The position numbers and the translations under genes are program-made. Below are positions 34,653 through 42,457 of a stretch of DNA of 64,000 bases, piece by piece. The DNA lies in NCBI GenBank assembly GCA_963708325.1, contig OY970203.1:2046001-2110000 (forward strand). The letters run 5' to 3'. Source of the DNA: G963708325 sp963708325 (lineage in GTDB: Bacteria > Actinomycetota > Thermoleophilia > Solirubrobacterales > 70-9). A model generated the notes under the pieces. It saw only the letters and a list, made by a program, of their open reading frames with translations, was not told the DNA's origin and searched no databases. Positions within the stretch are counted from its first letter, which is position 1, and every line of letters begins with the position of its first letter.

Positions 34653-36062
34653 CTAGCTGGGCTCGCGCGCGCCTCGCCCGAGCCGGCCACCGACCAGGAA
34701 AAGCGTGATCAGAAAGCCGATCAGGGCGAGCGCCGAAACCAGGCGAAAGCCGTTCTGGACGCCGTCGGCGAAATTCCCGGCGCTGGTCACCACGGTGGTC
34801 GTGACGCCGAGGCCGACGGCGCCCCCGGCGATCTGGAACATGTAGATGATCCCTCCGGCGAGGCTGGTCCGAGAGGGATCCACGGCGGTGACGCCCGCGG
34901 TCGTGGCCGCCGAGTAGAAGAGGCCGACACCGATTCCCGCGAGCACCATCCCGGGGACAAGCACACCGAACGCGGAGTCGTGCTCGGCCAGCGACAGCAG
35001 GAATGGCCCCACGGCGATGCAGGCCGCGCCCGTGACCACCACCGGCTTCGGGCCGAGCCGCTCGTACAGCGGTCCGGCGATGAACGAGACCGCCGCGAAC
35101 ATCACCAGGAAGGGGAGCAGCCCGAAGCCGGCGTCGAGGGGCGAGTAGCCGAGCACCTTCTGCATGAACTGCGGCAGGTAGAGAAGCATGGCGAAGAACA
35201 CCGCAGACATCATCAGAATCGCGCCGCATGAGGCGGCGAAGCTCTCGTTTCGCATGACGTCGCGCGGCACGAGGGCATACGCCCCGGCGCGCCGCTCCAC
35301 GGGGATCCACGCCGCGATCAGGACCGCGGCGGCGATCAGCAGGGCGACAACGCGCGGATCGCCCCAGCCCCAGTCGTCAACCTGGTCGAGTGCGACCAAC
35401 AGCGCCACGAGCCCGATCGAGAGCGTCAGGATTCCGGCGTAGTCGATGCGCCTCTCGCTGACCTCCGGGCGCGGCTGGTGCACCTCGCGAGCGACGATCG
35501 CCACCGCCAGCGCAGACACCGGCACGTTGAGGAAGAAGATCCAGCGCCAGCTCGCGAGGTCGCTGAGCACGCCGCCGATCAGCGGTCCGAGCGCGTTGCC
35601 GACGCCGGCCGCCCCGAGGATCAGGCCGCCGGCCAGGCCCGCTTTGCTGTCGGGCACCGCCTGGTAGGTCATCCCCAGGATCGCCGGCCACATCACCGCG
35701 CCGCCGAGCGCCATCCCCACCCGGCAGACGATCAGCCACGTCTCACTGGGGGCGGCGCCGCCAAGGGCGGAGAACCCCGCGAACACGGCGGTGGCGGCGA
35801 AGAACGCCCTGCGCCGGCCGAACAGGTCGGCGAGTCGGCCTCCGGTGACGATCAGCACACCGAAGGTAAGCGCGTAGGCGTTGATCACCCACTGGATCGT
35901 CGTCACGTTGGTGTGGAAGTCGGCCTCCATGCTGGGCAGCGCGACGTTGAGCGCCGAGAAGTCGTTGGCGATCACGATCACGCTCAGCCCGAGCGCGAGC
36001 AGGGCGAGCTTCGTTCCCCTGTCGATGCGGTCGGCGGCGGGCGCCGTGGCGGTCGCGTTCAA
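34653..36062 (-). CDS. MFS drug/proton antiporter, DHA2 (EmrB/QacA) type
   Basis: A 469-residue inner-membrane protein with about 14 hydrophobic helices. Motif A (GGRLADLFGRRRAF) follows helix 2 and the antiporter motif C (LGAAGVGNALGPLIGGVLSD) lies in helix 5. The family exports drugs, dyes or lipids in exchange for protons. Its start is 7 nt after the SRPBCC stop, so the two minus-strand genes are an operon. The substrate is unknown. Confidence 0.88.
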   Translation of the reverse strand: MNATATAPAADRIDRGTKLALLALGLSVIVIANDFSALNVALPSMEADFHTNVTTIQWVINAYALTFGVLIVTGGRLADLFGRRRAFFAATAVFAGFSALGGAAPSETWLIVCRVGMALGGAVMWPAILGMTYQAVPDSKAGLAGGLILGAAGVGNALGPLIGGVLSDLASWRWIFFLNVPVSALAVAIVAREVHQPRPEVSERRIDYAGILTLSIGLVALLVALDQVDDWGWGDPRVVALLIAAAVLIAAWIPVERRAGAYALVPRDVMRNESFAASCGAILMMSAVFFAMLLYLPQFMQKVLGYSPLDAGFGLLPFLVMFAAVSFIAGPLYERLGPKPVVVTGAACIAVGPFLLSLAEHDSAFGVLVPGMVLAGIGVGLFYSAATTAGVTAVDPSRTSLAGGIIYMFQIAGGAVGLGVTTTVVTSAGNFADGVQNGFRLVSALALIGFLITLFLVGGRLGRGAREPS

Positions 36063-36069
36063 GCCGCGG

Positions 36070-36558
36070 TCAGGCCTCGGCCCGCGCCGCGCGCCTGCGC
36101 GCTGCCTCGGCGCGCAGCTGCTCGTGCTCCACCTGGCGCTTGAGCTGCTGCAGCGTGCGCCGCAGATGCCCGCGGAGCGTCGGCGCCGACACCAGTTCGG
36201 CGACGAGGCCGGGGATGCCGCTGCCGGCGACCCCGTACTGGAACCGGAACTCGACGCGGCTGCGCCCGTCCGCCAGCCGACGCACCCGCCAGCGGCCTCG
36301 CTGGTCGACGCCGGTCACCGACGTCCAGGCCATGTCGCGCCCCTCGTGCCACTCGACCACCTCGATCAGGCCGCCGACCTCGGCGGCGCCCACCCGGATC
36401 AGCATCCGGTAGCGGGCCCCCAGCCCGCTCGGCTGGTCGCCGGCGACCTCCCAGCGGGTGATCCCGGACATGAAGTGGAGGTAGTTCTCGGGCTCGGCCA
36501 GGTAGTCCCACACGACCTCGGGCGGGGCGGAGATCACGATCGACTCGTTCAGGCGCAC
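36070..36558 (-). CDS. SRPBCC (START-like) ligand-binding protein
   Basis: A 162-residue protein of the Bet v1/START-like fold, with the typical opening INESIVISAPPEVVWDYLAEPENYLHFM (shortened here) and a long C-terminal helix region rich in Lys/Arg/Ala. It likely binds a hydrophobic ligand. It sits just upstream of the MFS gene, so it may handle the same compound. A hairpin repeat immediately precedes its start. Confidence 0.78.
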   Translation of the reverse strand: MRLNESIVISAPPEVVWDYLAEPENYLHFMSGITRWEVAGDQPSGLGARYRMLIRVGAAEVGGLIEVVEWHEGRDMAWTSVTGVDQRGRWRVRRLADGRSRVEFRFQYGVAGSGIPGLVAELVSAPTLRGHLRRTLQQLKRQVEHEQLRAEAARRRAARAEA

Positions 36559-36562
36559 GATC

Positions 36563-36727
36563 AGATGATTGATTCCACGGCCGCGTGTGCCTGGGGGCGC
36601 GCGTGGCCGAGCAGGTCGAGGACGCAGGGTGCGTGGCGTGCCAGACGCACGCGAGCACCCGAGGACGAAGAGATGCGAAGCGTCACGCGCGTCATCCAGG
36701 CGCGGGTGGTCGTGGGATCGATCATCT
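36563..36727. repeat. Dispersed repeat, inverted pair (copy B)
   Basis: The left arm 36563-36624 matches the reverse complement of 11093-11154 at 59 of 62 bases. The right arm 36681-36727 is a diverged, inverted relative (about 70% over 45 bases, both ending AGATGAT(C/T)GAT when read from outside). Together they fill the gap between two minus-strand genes and look like a small element with inverted ends, without coding capacity. Confidence 0.7.
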
Positions 36728-37674
36728 CAACCGATCACCGGGAATCGGCGCTCGGAGGCGAGCGCGTCGAGTGCGTCCTGCATCACCCGCACGACGTGGT
36801 CGTAGACCTCCTGGTGGTCGGGATCGGGGCCGAACTCCTCGGCGATGTCGATCGGCGGCAGCACCTCGATCGTGATCTTCGACGGCAGCGGCAGGTGGCC
36901 GAGAAAGTCGCCGACGTTGAGCCCCCACGGCGCCGCCAGCGAGATCGGCAGCACCTTCAGCCGCAGGGCCCGGTCGAGCCCGAGGAGCCTGGCCAGCCGG
37001 TCGCCGCGGCTGAGGAAGAGCGCCGTCTCCTGGCCTCCCACCGAGACGACCGGGACGATCGGGACCCCGGCCTCCTGGGCCAGACGGACGAACCCCTTGC
37101 GCCCGGCGAAGTCGACCTTGCTCGCGTCCCAGGTCGGCCGGTGCACCTCCCAGTCGCCACCGGGGTAGACGAGCAGCGCAGCCCCCGAGGCGAGCGCGTC
37201 GCGAGCGTGGTCGTGCGAGGCCGACACGGTGCCGTACTTGCGCAGGATCTGGCCGACCGGCGAGGCGAGCACCAGGTTGTGGGCGAGCTGGTAGAAGCGG
37301 CGCTCCACGCCGAAGTAGGTGGAGAACGCGAGCGTGAAGATGATCGTGTCCGGTGTCATGTTGCCGCCGGAGTGGTTGCCGACCAGCAGCACCGGCCGGT
37401 GCTCGGGGATGTGGCCGAGGTTGCGGACCTCGCCGCGGAACCAGATGCTGGCGAACAGCCAGGCGAGCGGCAGGTTCTCGCGGATGTAGTCGGGGTCGCG
37501 GTCGTCGAGGTCGGCCGTGAGCCGGCTGCGGAACCCCGACGCGACCGCGCCGGCCAGCCTTCCCAGCGGGCCGAACCGCCCGCCGCCGTCCTGCGCCGCC
37601 GGATCGCCGCCGTTGACACGGTCCCCCTTGCCGTCGTGCTTTGCCCTGTCCGCGAGCGCGGCGGGATCGGCCAT
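36727..37674 (-). CDS. Phospholipid/glycerol acyltransferase family protein
   Basis: A 315-residue PlsC-like acyltransferase. The conserved acceptor block is VGNHSGGNMTPD (a variant of HX4D) and the second block YPGGDWE replaces FPEGTR. These changes are typical of a subgroup of membrane-associated acyltransferases of unknown acceptor. The first about 50 residues are low-complexity. The stop codon touches the inverted repeat. It is separated by about 40 nt from the SCP2-hydrolase gene upstream. Confidence 0.82.
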   Translation of the reverse strand: MADPAALADRAKHDGKGDRVNGGDPAAQDGGGRFGPLGRLAGAVASGFRSRLTADLDDRDPDYIRENLPLAWLFASIWFRGEVRNLGHIPEHRPVLLVGNHSGGNMTPDTIIFTLAFSTYFGVERRFYQLAHNLVLASPVGQILRKYGTVSASHDHARDALASGAALLVYPGGDWEVHRPTWDASKVDFAGRKGFVRLAQEAGVPIVPVVSVGGQETALFLSRGDRLARLLGLDRALRLKVLPISLAAPWGLNVGDFLGHLPLPSKITIEVLPPIDIAEEFGPDPDHQEVYDHVVRVMQDALDALASERRFPVIG

Positions 37675-37715
37675 GGGGCGATTCTATGGCCAAGCGGACG
37701 AGGCGCGCCCCCGGC

Positions 37716-38963
37716 TCAGGCGGAGCGGGCGAGTCGCTGCGAGGCGTTTGCGGCCGACTCGGCGGTGGCGAGGAAGTCGTGCAGCAGCGCGTTGGTGCGC
37801 TCGGGCAGCTCCACCTGGGGCACGTGCCCGCACTCGGGCAGCACCGTCTGGCGCGCCCCCGGCAGAACGCGGTCCACGTGCGCCGCGAAGGCGGGGGGGA
37901 CCAGCGTGTCGGAGTCGCCCCACACGAACATCGCCGGGCGCTCCAGCGCGGCCAGCCGGGTCCACATGCCGCGATCGCCGTGCGGCGTGTCGAGGTAGAT
38001 GTTCCGCGCCGCGGCGTAGAAGGCGATTCGCGCCGAGCGCGACCGGTAGGTGCGGCAGAACTCCTCGCAGGCGATCTCGGCGACGGCCGGGTCGAGCCGC
38101 TCCGGCTGGGCGAACAGGGCCCAGAACCGGCTCTGGACCTGCGCCTGGCGCAGTGGATGTGGGATCGCCGCCAGCTCCGGCCGCACCAGCTTGACCAGGG
38201 GGACGAACTCGCGGCGGCGCAGGAACGCCATCGCCGGCGCCAGCAGGCTCAGGCTGCGCACCCGGGCGGGGACGGCGAGCGCGACCTCGAGCGCCACTCG
38301 CCCGCCCATCGAGTTGCCGACCACGTGGGCGCTGTCGATCGCCAGCGTGTCCATGAAGCGCAGCACGCTGCGGGCGAAGTAGGAAGCGTCGTAGGGGGCA
38401 CGCGCCGGCTTCGACGACGAGCCGAAGCCGGGGAAGTCGAGCGCGTGGACGGTGTACTGGGGCGTCAGCGCGGCCACCGTCTCGTAGAACGACGTCTTGG
38501 TGCCGCCGAGGCCGTGGAGCAGGATCACGTGCTCGGCGCCGCCGCCGGAGGTGATCGTGGAGATCCGCGCCCCCTTGATCCGCACGTCATGGATCCGCAG
38601 CAGCGGCGGCCGGTCGCCGGGCAGCCGGAAAAGGCCCTCGAAGCCGACCGCGAGGTCGAGGTCGCCGCGCGCGTACAGGCGCCTCTGGGCGAACGCGTCG
38701 AGGCCGGACAGGCGCCCCTCGCGAAGCGCCAGCCAGGTGCTCGCGTCGGTGCCGATCACGACGTCGGCGTCGCGGCTGGGCGAGGTCCGCACGGTGCAGC
38801 GGTCGCGCCTCGCCTCCACCTCCCAGGTGCGGCCGATGTCGCCGAGGACGATCCGGTAGGTGGCCTCGAACCCGTCGTCGGCCCCCAGGTACCTGCCGGA
38901 GAGGGAGGCGAACGCCTCCTCGACTCGCCGCAACCTGTGCCCTTGCAGTGAGCTACCGGCCAT
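37716..38963 (-). CDS. SCP2-like domain fused to alpha/beta hydrolase
   Basis: A 415-residue protein. The first about 110 residues resemble an SCP2 lipid-binding domain (ATYRIVLGDIGRTWEVEARRD...DADVVIGTDASTWLALREGRL). The rest is an alpha/beta hydrolase with LLHGLGGTKTSFYE, nucleophile Ser in GNSMGGR and the late GDSDTLVPP aspartate and ECGHVPQVE histidine. A lipid or acyl ester substrate is inferred from the fused carrier domain. ATG 38963 is chosen; GTG 38975 touches a TAGCCT box. Confidence 0.82.
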   Translation of the reverse strand: MAGSSLQGHRLRRVEEAFASLSGRYLGADDGFEATYRIVLGDIGRTWEVEARRDRCTVRTSPSRDADVVIGTDASTWLALREGRLSGLDAFAQRRLYARGDLDLAVGFEGLFRLPGDRPPLLRIHDVRIKGARISTITSGGGAEHVILLHGLGGTKTSFYETVAALTPQYTVHALDFPGFGSSSKPARAPYDASYFARSVLRFMDTLAIDSAHVVGNSMGGRVALEVALAVPARVRSLSLLAPAMAFLRRREFVPLVKLVRPELAAIPHPLRQAQVQSRFWALFAQPERLDPAVAEIACEEFCRTYRSRSARIAFYAAARNIYLDTPHGDRGMWTRLAALERPAMFVWGDSDTLVPPAFAAHVDRVLPGARQTVLPECGHVPQVELPERTNALLHDFLATAESAANASQRLARSA

Positions 38964-39052
38964 TAGGGGGCGCACAGGCTAGCGCGCGGGGCGGCCGGTG
39001 TCGTACCAAGTTCTCGGGAGGGGCCCCGGCCGCTCTCGCAAATACCGGAAAG

Positions 39053-39058
39053 TAGGAT
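39053..39058 (+). promoter_or_regulatory. -10 box of cysS
   Basis: TAGGAT ends 6 nt before GTG 39065 and only 3 nt before GTG 39062. The usual spacing in this genome favours the second GTG. Confidence 0.5.
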
Positions 39059-39064
39059 CGCGTG

Positions 39065-40438
39065 GTGCGCGAGGTGCGGATCACCGACACTCTGAGCGGC
39101 GCGGTCCAGGCGCTCGAGCCGCGCGATCCCGGGCGCGTCGGCATCTACGCCTGCGGCCCCACCGTCTACGGGCGGATCCACGTCGGCAACGCCCGTCCCT
39201 ACGTGGTCTTCACGCTGCTGCGGCGGTTCCTCGAGCACGAGGGCTACGAGGCCACGCTGGTGATCAACGTCACCGACATCAACGACAAGATCTACGTCGC
39301 CGCGGCCGAAGCCGGCCTGTCCTCCACCGAGTACGCGCGGCGGATGACGGCGGCCTACGTCGAGGACACCGACAGATTGGGCCTAGGCCGCCCCGACCAC
39401 GAGCCGCTTGCCTCGGAGACGATCGCCGAGATCGTCACCCTGATCGAGGCGCTGGTGGACTCGGGCCACGCCTACGAGTCCGGCGGGGACGTCTACTTCC
39501 GCGTCCGCAGCTTCGCCGCCTACGGCAGGCTCTCCAACCGCAGTCCCGACGACATGGACCAGGGCGAGGAGGCGGGAACGGACGAGCTCAAGGAGGACCG
39601 GCTCGACTTCGCCCTGTGGAAGGCCCGAAAGCAGGGAGAGGACGCTGCCTGGGACTCGCCCTGGGGGGAGGGCCGGCCCGGCTGGCACATCGAGTGCTCG
39701 GCGATGGCCGAGAAGCTGCTCGGGCCCGATTTCGCGATCCACGGCGGCGGCATCGACCTCGTCTTCCCCCATCACGAGAACGAGGTCGCCCAGACCGAGG
39801 CGGCGCGCGGCGTGCCCCTGGCCCGGATCTGGATGCACAACGGGATGATCCGGATCGCCGAGGAGAAGATGTCGAAGTCGGTCGGCAACATCTTCCAGCT
39901 CTCCGAGGCACTCGACCGCTACGGACGCGACGCCGTGGTCGCATTCCTGGTCTCGGGGCACTACCGCCAGCCGCTGGAGTTCAGCCCCGAGGCGCTTTCG
40001 GAGGCGGCGGCGCGCGTGCAGCGGATCCGCAACTTCCTCCGCGACCACCCCGCGGACGGCGAAGGCGAGGGCGACGAGGACGCCTACGTCGGCGCGCGGC
40101 GCGAGGCGTTCCTCGCCGCCCTCGCCGGCGACTTCAACACCCCCCGGGCGCTGGCCGCGGCCTTCGAGCTGGTCGCCGAGGGAAACCGCAGGCCGCTCTC
40201 CGGCGCCGGCGGCGCACTGGCCGAGATGCTGCCCCTGCTCGGGCTGGAGGGCCTGCTGGGCGCCGAGGAAGCCGCCGACGCCGAGGCCGAGCGCCTGCTC
40301 GGCGAGCGCGAGCGGGCGCGGGAGGGCCGCGACTTCGAGCGCGCCGACCGCATCCGCGAGGAGCTCGCCGCCCGCGGCTGGGAGGTTCGCGACACGGCCG
40401 GGGGGGCGAGGCTCGTCAGGCGTCCGGCGGGCGGATGA
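39065..40438 (+). CDS. cysS: Cysteinyl-tRNA synthetase
   Basis: A 457-residue class I synthetase charging tRNA-Cys. The zinc-binding region starts YACGPTVYG, the HIGH-type motif is GRIHVGNAR, other zinc ligands lie in GWHIECSAM and FPHHENE, and KMSKS is intact (EEKMSKSVGN). The C-terminal helical anticodon domain is complete. GTG 39062 would add one residue. The gene ends in an ATGA overlap with rlmB. Confidence 0.96.
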   Translation: MREVRITDTLSGAVQALEPRDPGRVGIYACGPTVYGRIHVGNARPYVVFTLLRRFLEHEGYEATLVINVTDINDKIYVAAAEAGLSSTEYARRMTAAYVEDTDRLGLGRPDHEPLASETIAEIVTLIEALVDSGHAYESGGDVYFRVRSFAAYGRLSNRSPDDMDQGEEAGTDELKEDRLDFALWKARKQGEDAAWDSPWGEGRPGWHIECSAMAEKLLGPDFAIHGGGIDLVFPHHENEVAQTEAARGVPLARIWMHNGMIRIAEEKMSKSVGNIFQLSEALDRYGRDAVVAFLVSGHYRQPLEFSPEALSEAAARVQRIRNFLRDHPADGEGEGDEDAYVGARREAFLAALAGDFNTPRALAAAFELVAEGNRRPLSGAGGALAEMLPLLGLEGLLGAEEAADAEAERLLGERERAREGRDFERADRIREELAARGWEVRDTAGGARLVRRPAGG

Positions 40439-41127
40439 GCGCCGACCGCGGCCGCCCCGCGGAGCGGGCTGGGGCGGAGCGCGTCTACGGCCGGCGGGCG
40501 GTGGCGGAGGCGAGGCGCGGACGCCGCCGCGTGCGCCGAGTCTGGGAGGCGCCGCAGACCGCCGCCGCGGAGCTCACCCGTCTGGCGGGCTCCCCCGACC
40601 ACCAGGGGATAGTCGCGGACGTCGATCCCTATCCGTACGCGGCCGCCGAGACGCTGCTGCAGCGCCCCGACGCCCTCGTGGTCGCCCTGGACCAGGTGCA
40701 GGACCCGCACAACCTCGGCGCGGTCTGTCGCTCGGCGGAGGTCGCTGGCGCGGCCGGGGTCGTGATCTGCGAGCGGCGCGCGGCCCGGGTGACGGCCGCC
40801 GTCTGCCGCGCCTCGGCGGGCGCCGTCGAGCATCTCGACGTCGCCCGCGTGCGCAACCTCGCCGACTGGCTGGGCGCCGCCAGGGAAGGCGGGGCGTGGG
40901 TCTACGGCGCCGCCGCCGATGCTCCGACCCTGCATGACGACGTCGACCTGCGCGGCCGGGTCGTGCTGGTCCTCGGGGCCGAGGGGAGGGGCCTGCGGCC
41001 GCGCGTGGCCGCGAGCTGCGACGCGATCGTGGCGGTCCCGCGCGCGGGGTCGATCGGCTCGCTGAACGTCTCCGCGGCGGCCGCTGTGCTGCTGTTCGAG
41101 GCGGTGCGCCAGCGGCGCCGGGGCTGA
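40435..41127 (+). CDS. rlmB: 23S rRNA (guanosine-2'-O)-methyltransferase, SpoU family
   Basis: A 230-residue SPOUT methyltransferase. A short N-terminal substrate-binding domain (ERVYGRRAVAEA...DHQGIVADV) precedes the knotted domain with the family motifs DQVQDPHNLGAVCRSAE, VLGAEGRGL and IPxxGSIGSLNVSAAAAVLL (here VPRAGSIGSLNVS). By position after cysS it corresponds to RlmB/YacO, though other SpoU targets cannot be excluded. Confidence 0.9.
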   Translation: MSADRGRPAERAGAERVYGRRAVAEARRGRRRVRRVWEAPQTAAAELTRLAGSPDHQGIVADVDPYPYAAAETLLQRPDALVVALDQVQDPHNLGAVCRSAEVAGAAGVVICERRAARVTAAVCRASAGAVEHLDVARVRNLADWLGAAREGGAWVYGAAADAPTLHDDVDLRGRVVLVLGAEGRGLRPRVAASCDAIVAVPRAGSIGSLNVSAAAAVLLFEAVRQRRRG

Positions 41128-41144
41128 CCGCCCCGAGGTCCGCC

Positions 41145-41162
41145 CTGCAAGCCGGCTTGCAG
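41145..41162 (+). promoter_or_regulatory. 18-bp perfect palindrome upstream of sigH promoter
   Basis: CTGCAAGCCGGCTTGCAG is a perfect dyad ending 17 nt before the -35 of the sigma factor promoter. It could be an operator or the 3' hairpin of rlmB; the lack of a loop favours a protein-binding site. Confidence 0.45.
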
Positions 41163-41179
41163 AACCGCCCGGCCCCGGG

Positions 41180-41207
41180 TTGACAGAACTAGATCTGGCG
41201 CTACAGT
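41180..41207 (+). promoter_or_regulatory. Promoter of the SigH-type sigma factor gene
   Basis: TTGACA (41180-41185), 16-nt spacer, TACAGT (41202-41207): one of the best vegetative promoters in the window. It predicts a start near 41214 and a leader of about 105 nt. Confidence 0.65.
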
Positions 41208-41226
41208 AGGCGCCAATAAGGGTCAA

Positions 41227-41251
41227 CTTCAGGTAGAGAATCAGCCTGAAG
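41227..41251 (+). promoter_or_regulatory. Leader hairpin of the SigH-type gene
   Basis: CTTCAGG (41227-41233) pairs with CCTGAAG (41245-41251). A second GGCGCC/GGCGCC pairing is possible further down (about 41269-41295). The leader ends in a strong AAAGGAGGG ribosome site. Confidence 0.4.
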
Positions 41252-41319
41252 GGCCCGGAGGAAGAGAGGCGCCCCCAGGGGAGGTTGCGGCGCCACAGGC
41301 TCCCAAAGGAGGGAAGCAA

Positions 41320-42012
41320 GTGGCCGTACCTACCCAAGAGTTCGCGGCTGTGCCCGCGTCGAGGCCGCAGCGCGCATCTCATGTACCTGAACCTCAGGTT
41401 GAGCTTGATGATCTGTACCTCGTCGCGCTCGCCAAGGAGGGTCGTCCCGACGCCTACGACCGGATCGTCAAGCGCTATCGCGGCTTCGTCAGGCTGAAGG
41501 CGTCGTCGTACTTCCTGCTCGGTGGCGACTCCGACGACCTGATCCAGGAGGGCCTGGTCGGCCTCTACAAGGCGGTGCGCGACTTTCGCACCGATCGCCA
41601 GTCGAGCTTCCGCAACTTCGCGGAGCTCTGCATCACCCGCCAGATCATCACCGCGGTGAAGACGGCGACGCGCAACAAGCACACCCCGCTCAACCAGTAC
41701 GTCTCGTTCAGTCAGACGCCGGCTGCGCCGGGCGACTCCGACACGACGCTCGACGAGGTCCTGCCGGGACCGTCCTCCAGCGATCCGGTCAACCAGGTGA
41801 TCGCGACCGAGGAGCTGAACAGCCTCGTCTCCTGCCTGTCGAGCGTGCTGTCGGACCTCGAGTCGAGCGTGCTCTCGCTCTACCTCGATGGCCACAGCTA
41901 CGAGGCCATCGCCGTGCGGGTGGAGTGCGACACCAAGACGGTGGACAACGCCCTGCAGCGCGTCAAGCGCAAGGTGGCGGCGCATCTGGCATCCCGCGAG
42001 GTGCCGCTCTAG
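41320..42012 (+). CDS. sigH: RNA polymerase sigma factor, SigH (sigma-30) type
   Basis: A 230-residue sigma-70 family factor. Region 2 carries SYFLLGGDSDDLIQEGLVGLYKAVRDF (in two overlapping pieces) and FAELCITRQIITAVKTATRNKH, which are hallmark segments of Bacillus SigH. Region 4 is the SYEAIAVRVECDTKTVDNALQRVKRK helix-turn-helix. It follows cysS-rlmB, exactly where Bacillus has sigH. An N-terminal extension of about 28 residues is specific. There is no adjacent anti-sigma gene, so regulation is probably transcriptional or through the leader. Confidence 0.9.
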   Translation: MAVPTQEFAAVPASRPQRASHVPEPQVELDDLYLVALAKEGRPDAYDRIVKRYRGFVRLKASSYFLLGGDSDDLIQEGLVGLYKAVRDFRTDRQSSFRNFAELCITRQIITAVKTATRNKHTPLNQYVSFSQTPAAPGDSDTTLDEVLPGPSSSDPVNQVIATEELNSLVSCLSSVLSDLESSVLSLYLDGHSYEAIAVRVECDTKTVDNALQRVKRKVAAHLASREVPL

Positions 42013-42022
42013 GCGCCGCTCG

Positions 42023-42346
42023 TCAGCGGCGGCGTCGGCCGGTCGGGGCCACGGTCCCCGCCACGCGCCTGGCCAGCGTCCCCGGGTCGACCTTGCCGAC
42101 CAGTCGGCGAAGCTCGGTGCGCTCACGCGCGGTGAGGTTCGAGGGCCGCCCTCGGGACTTGGTGACAAGCGCCTGAAGGCGGCGGCGCTCGGCCGGTGTC
42201 AGGTTGGCGAGGTGGTCGCGCAGGGCCACGGCGACCTCGGCGAGGACGATGACGTAGCCCCAGCGGGTCAGCCATCTGCCGCGCGAGGCCGCCGAGGAGC
42301 CGCCGCTGCGAATCGCGCCGCCGATCCGTCCCAGGGTCGATGCCAT
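42023..42346 (-). CDS. Small basic protein of unknown function
   Basis: A 107-residue, arginine-rich protein convergent with the sigma factor gene. One possible hydrophobic segment (WGYVIVLAEVAVAL, about 29-42) is followed by a helical part with two similar stretches, LTPAERRRLQALVTK and LTARERTELRRLVGK. This suggests a duplicated helix. No family was recognised; binding to nucleic acid or a membrane edge is only a guess. Confidence 0.6.
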   Translation of the reverse strand: MASTLGRIGGAIRSGGSSAASRGRWLTRWGYVIVLAEVAVALRDHLANLTPAERRRLQALVTKSRGRPSNLTARERTELRRLVGKVDPGTLARRVAGTVAPTGRRRR

Positions 42347-42457
42347 GGCCGCTTTCTAGCGCATCGGCGACCGCCGGGGCCGGATCCGCAACGTCGATGC
42401 CCGCGGGCGGTTATCTTCAACGTGATGGGTTCAGCGGCAGGAGGGGTTAAACGGGTC

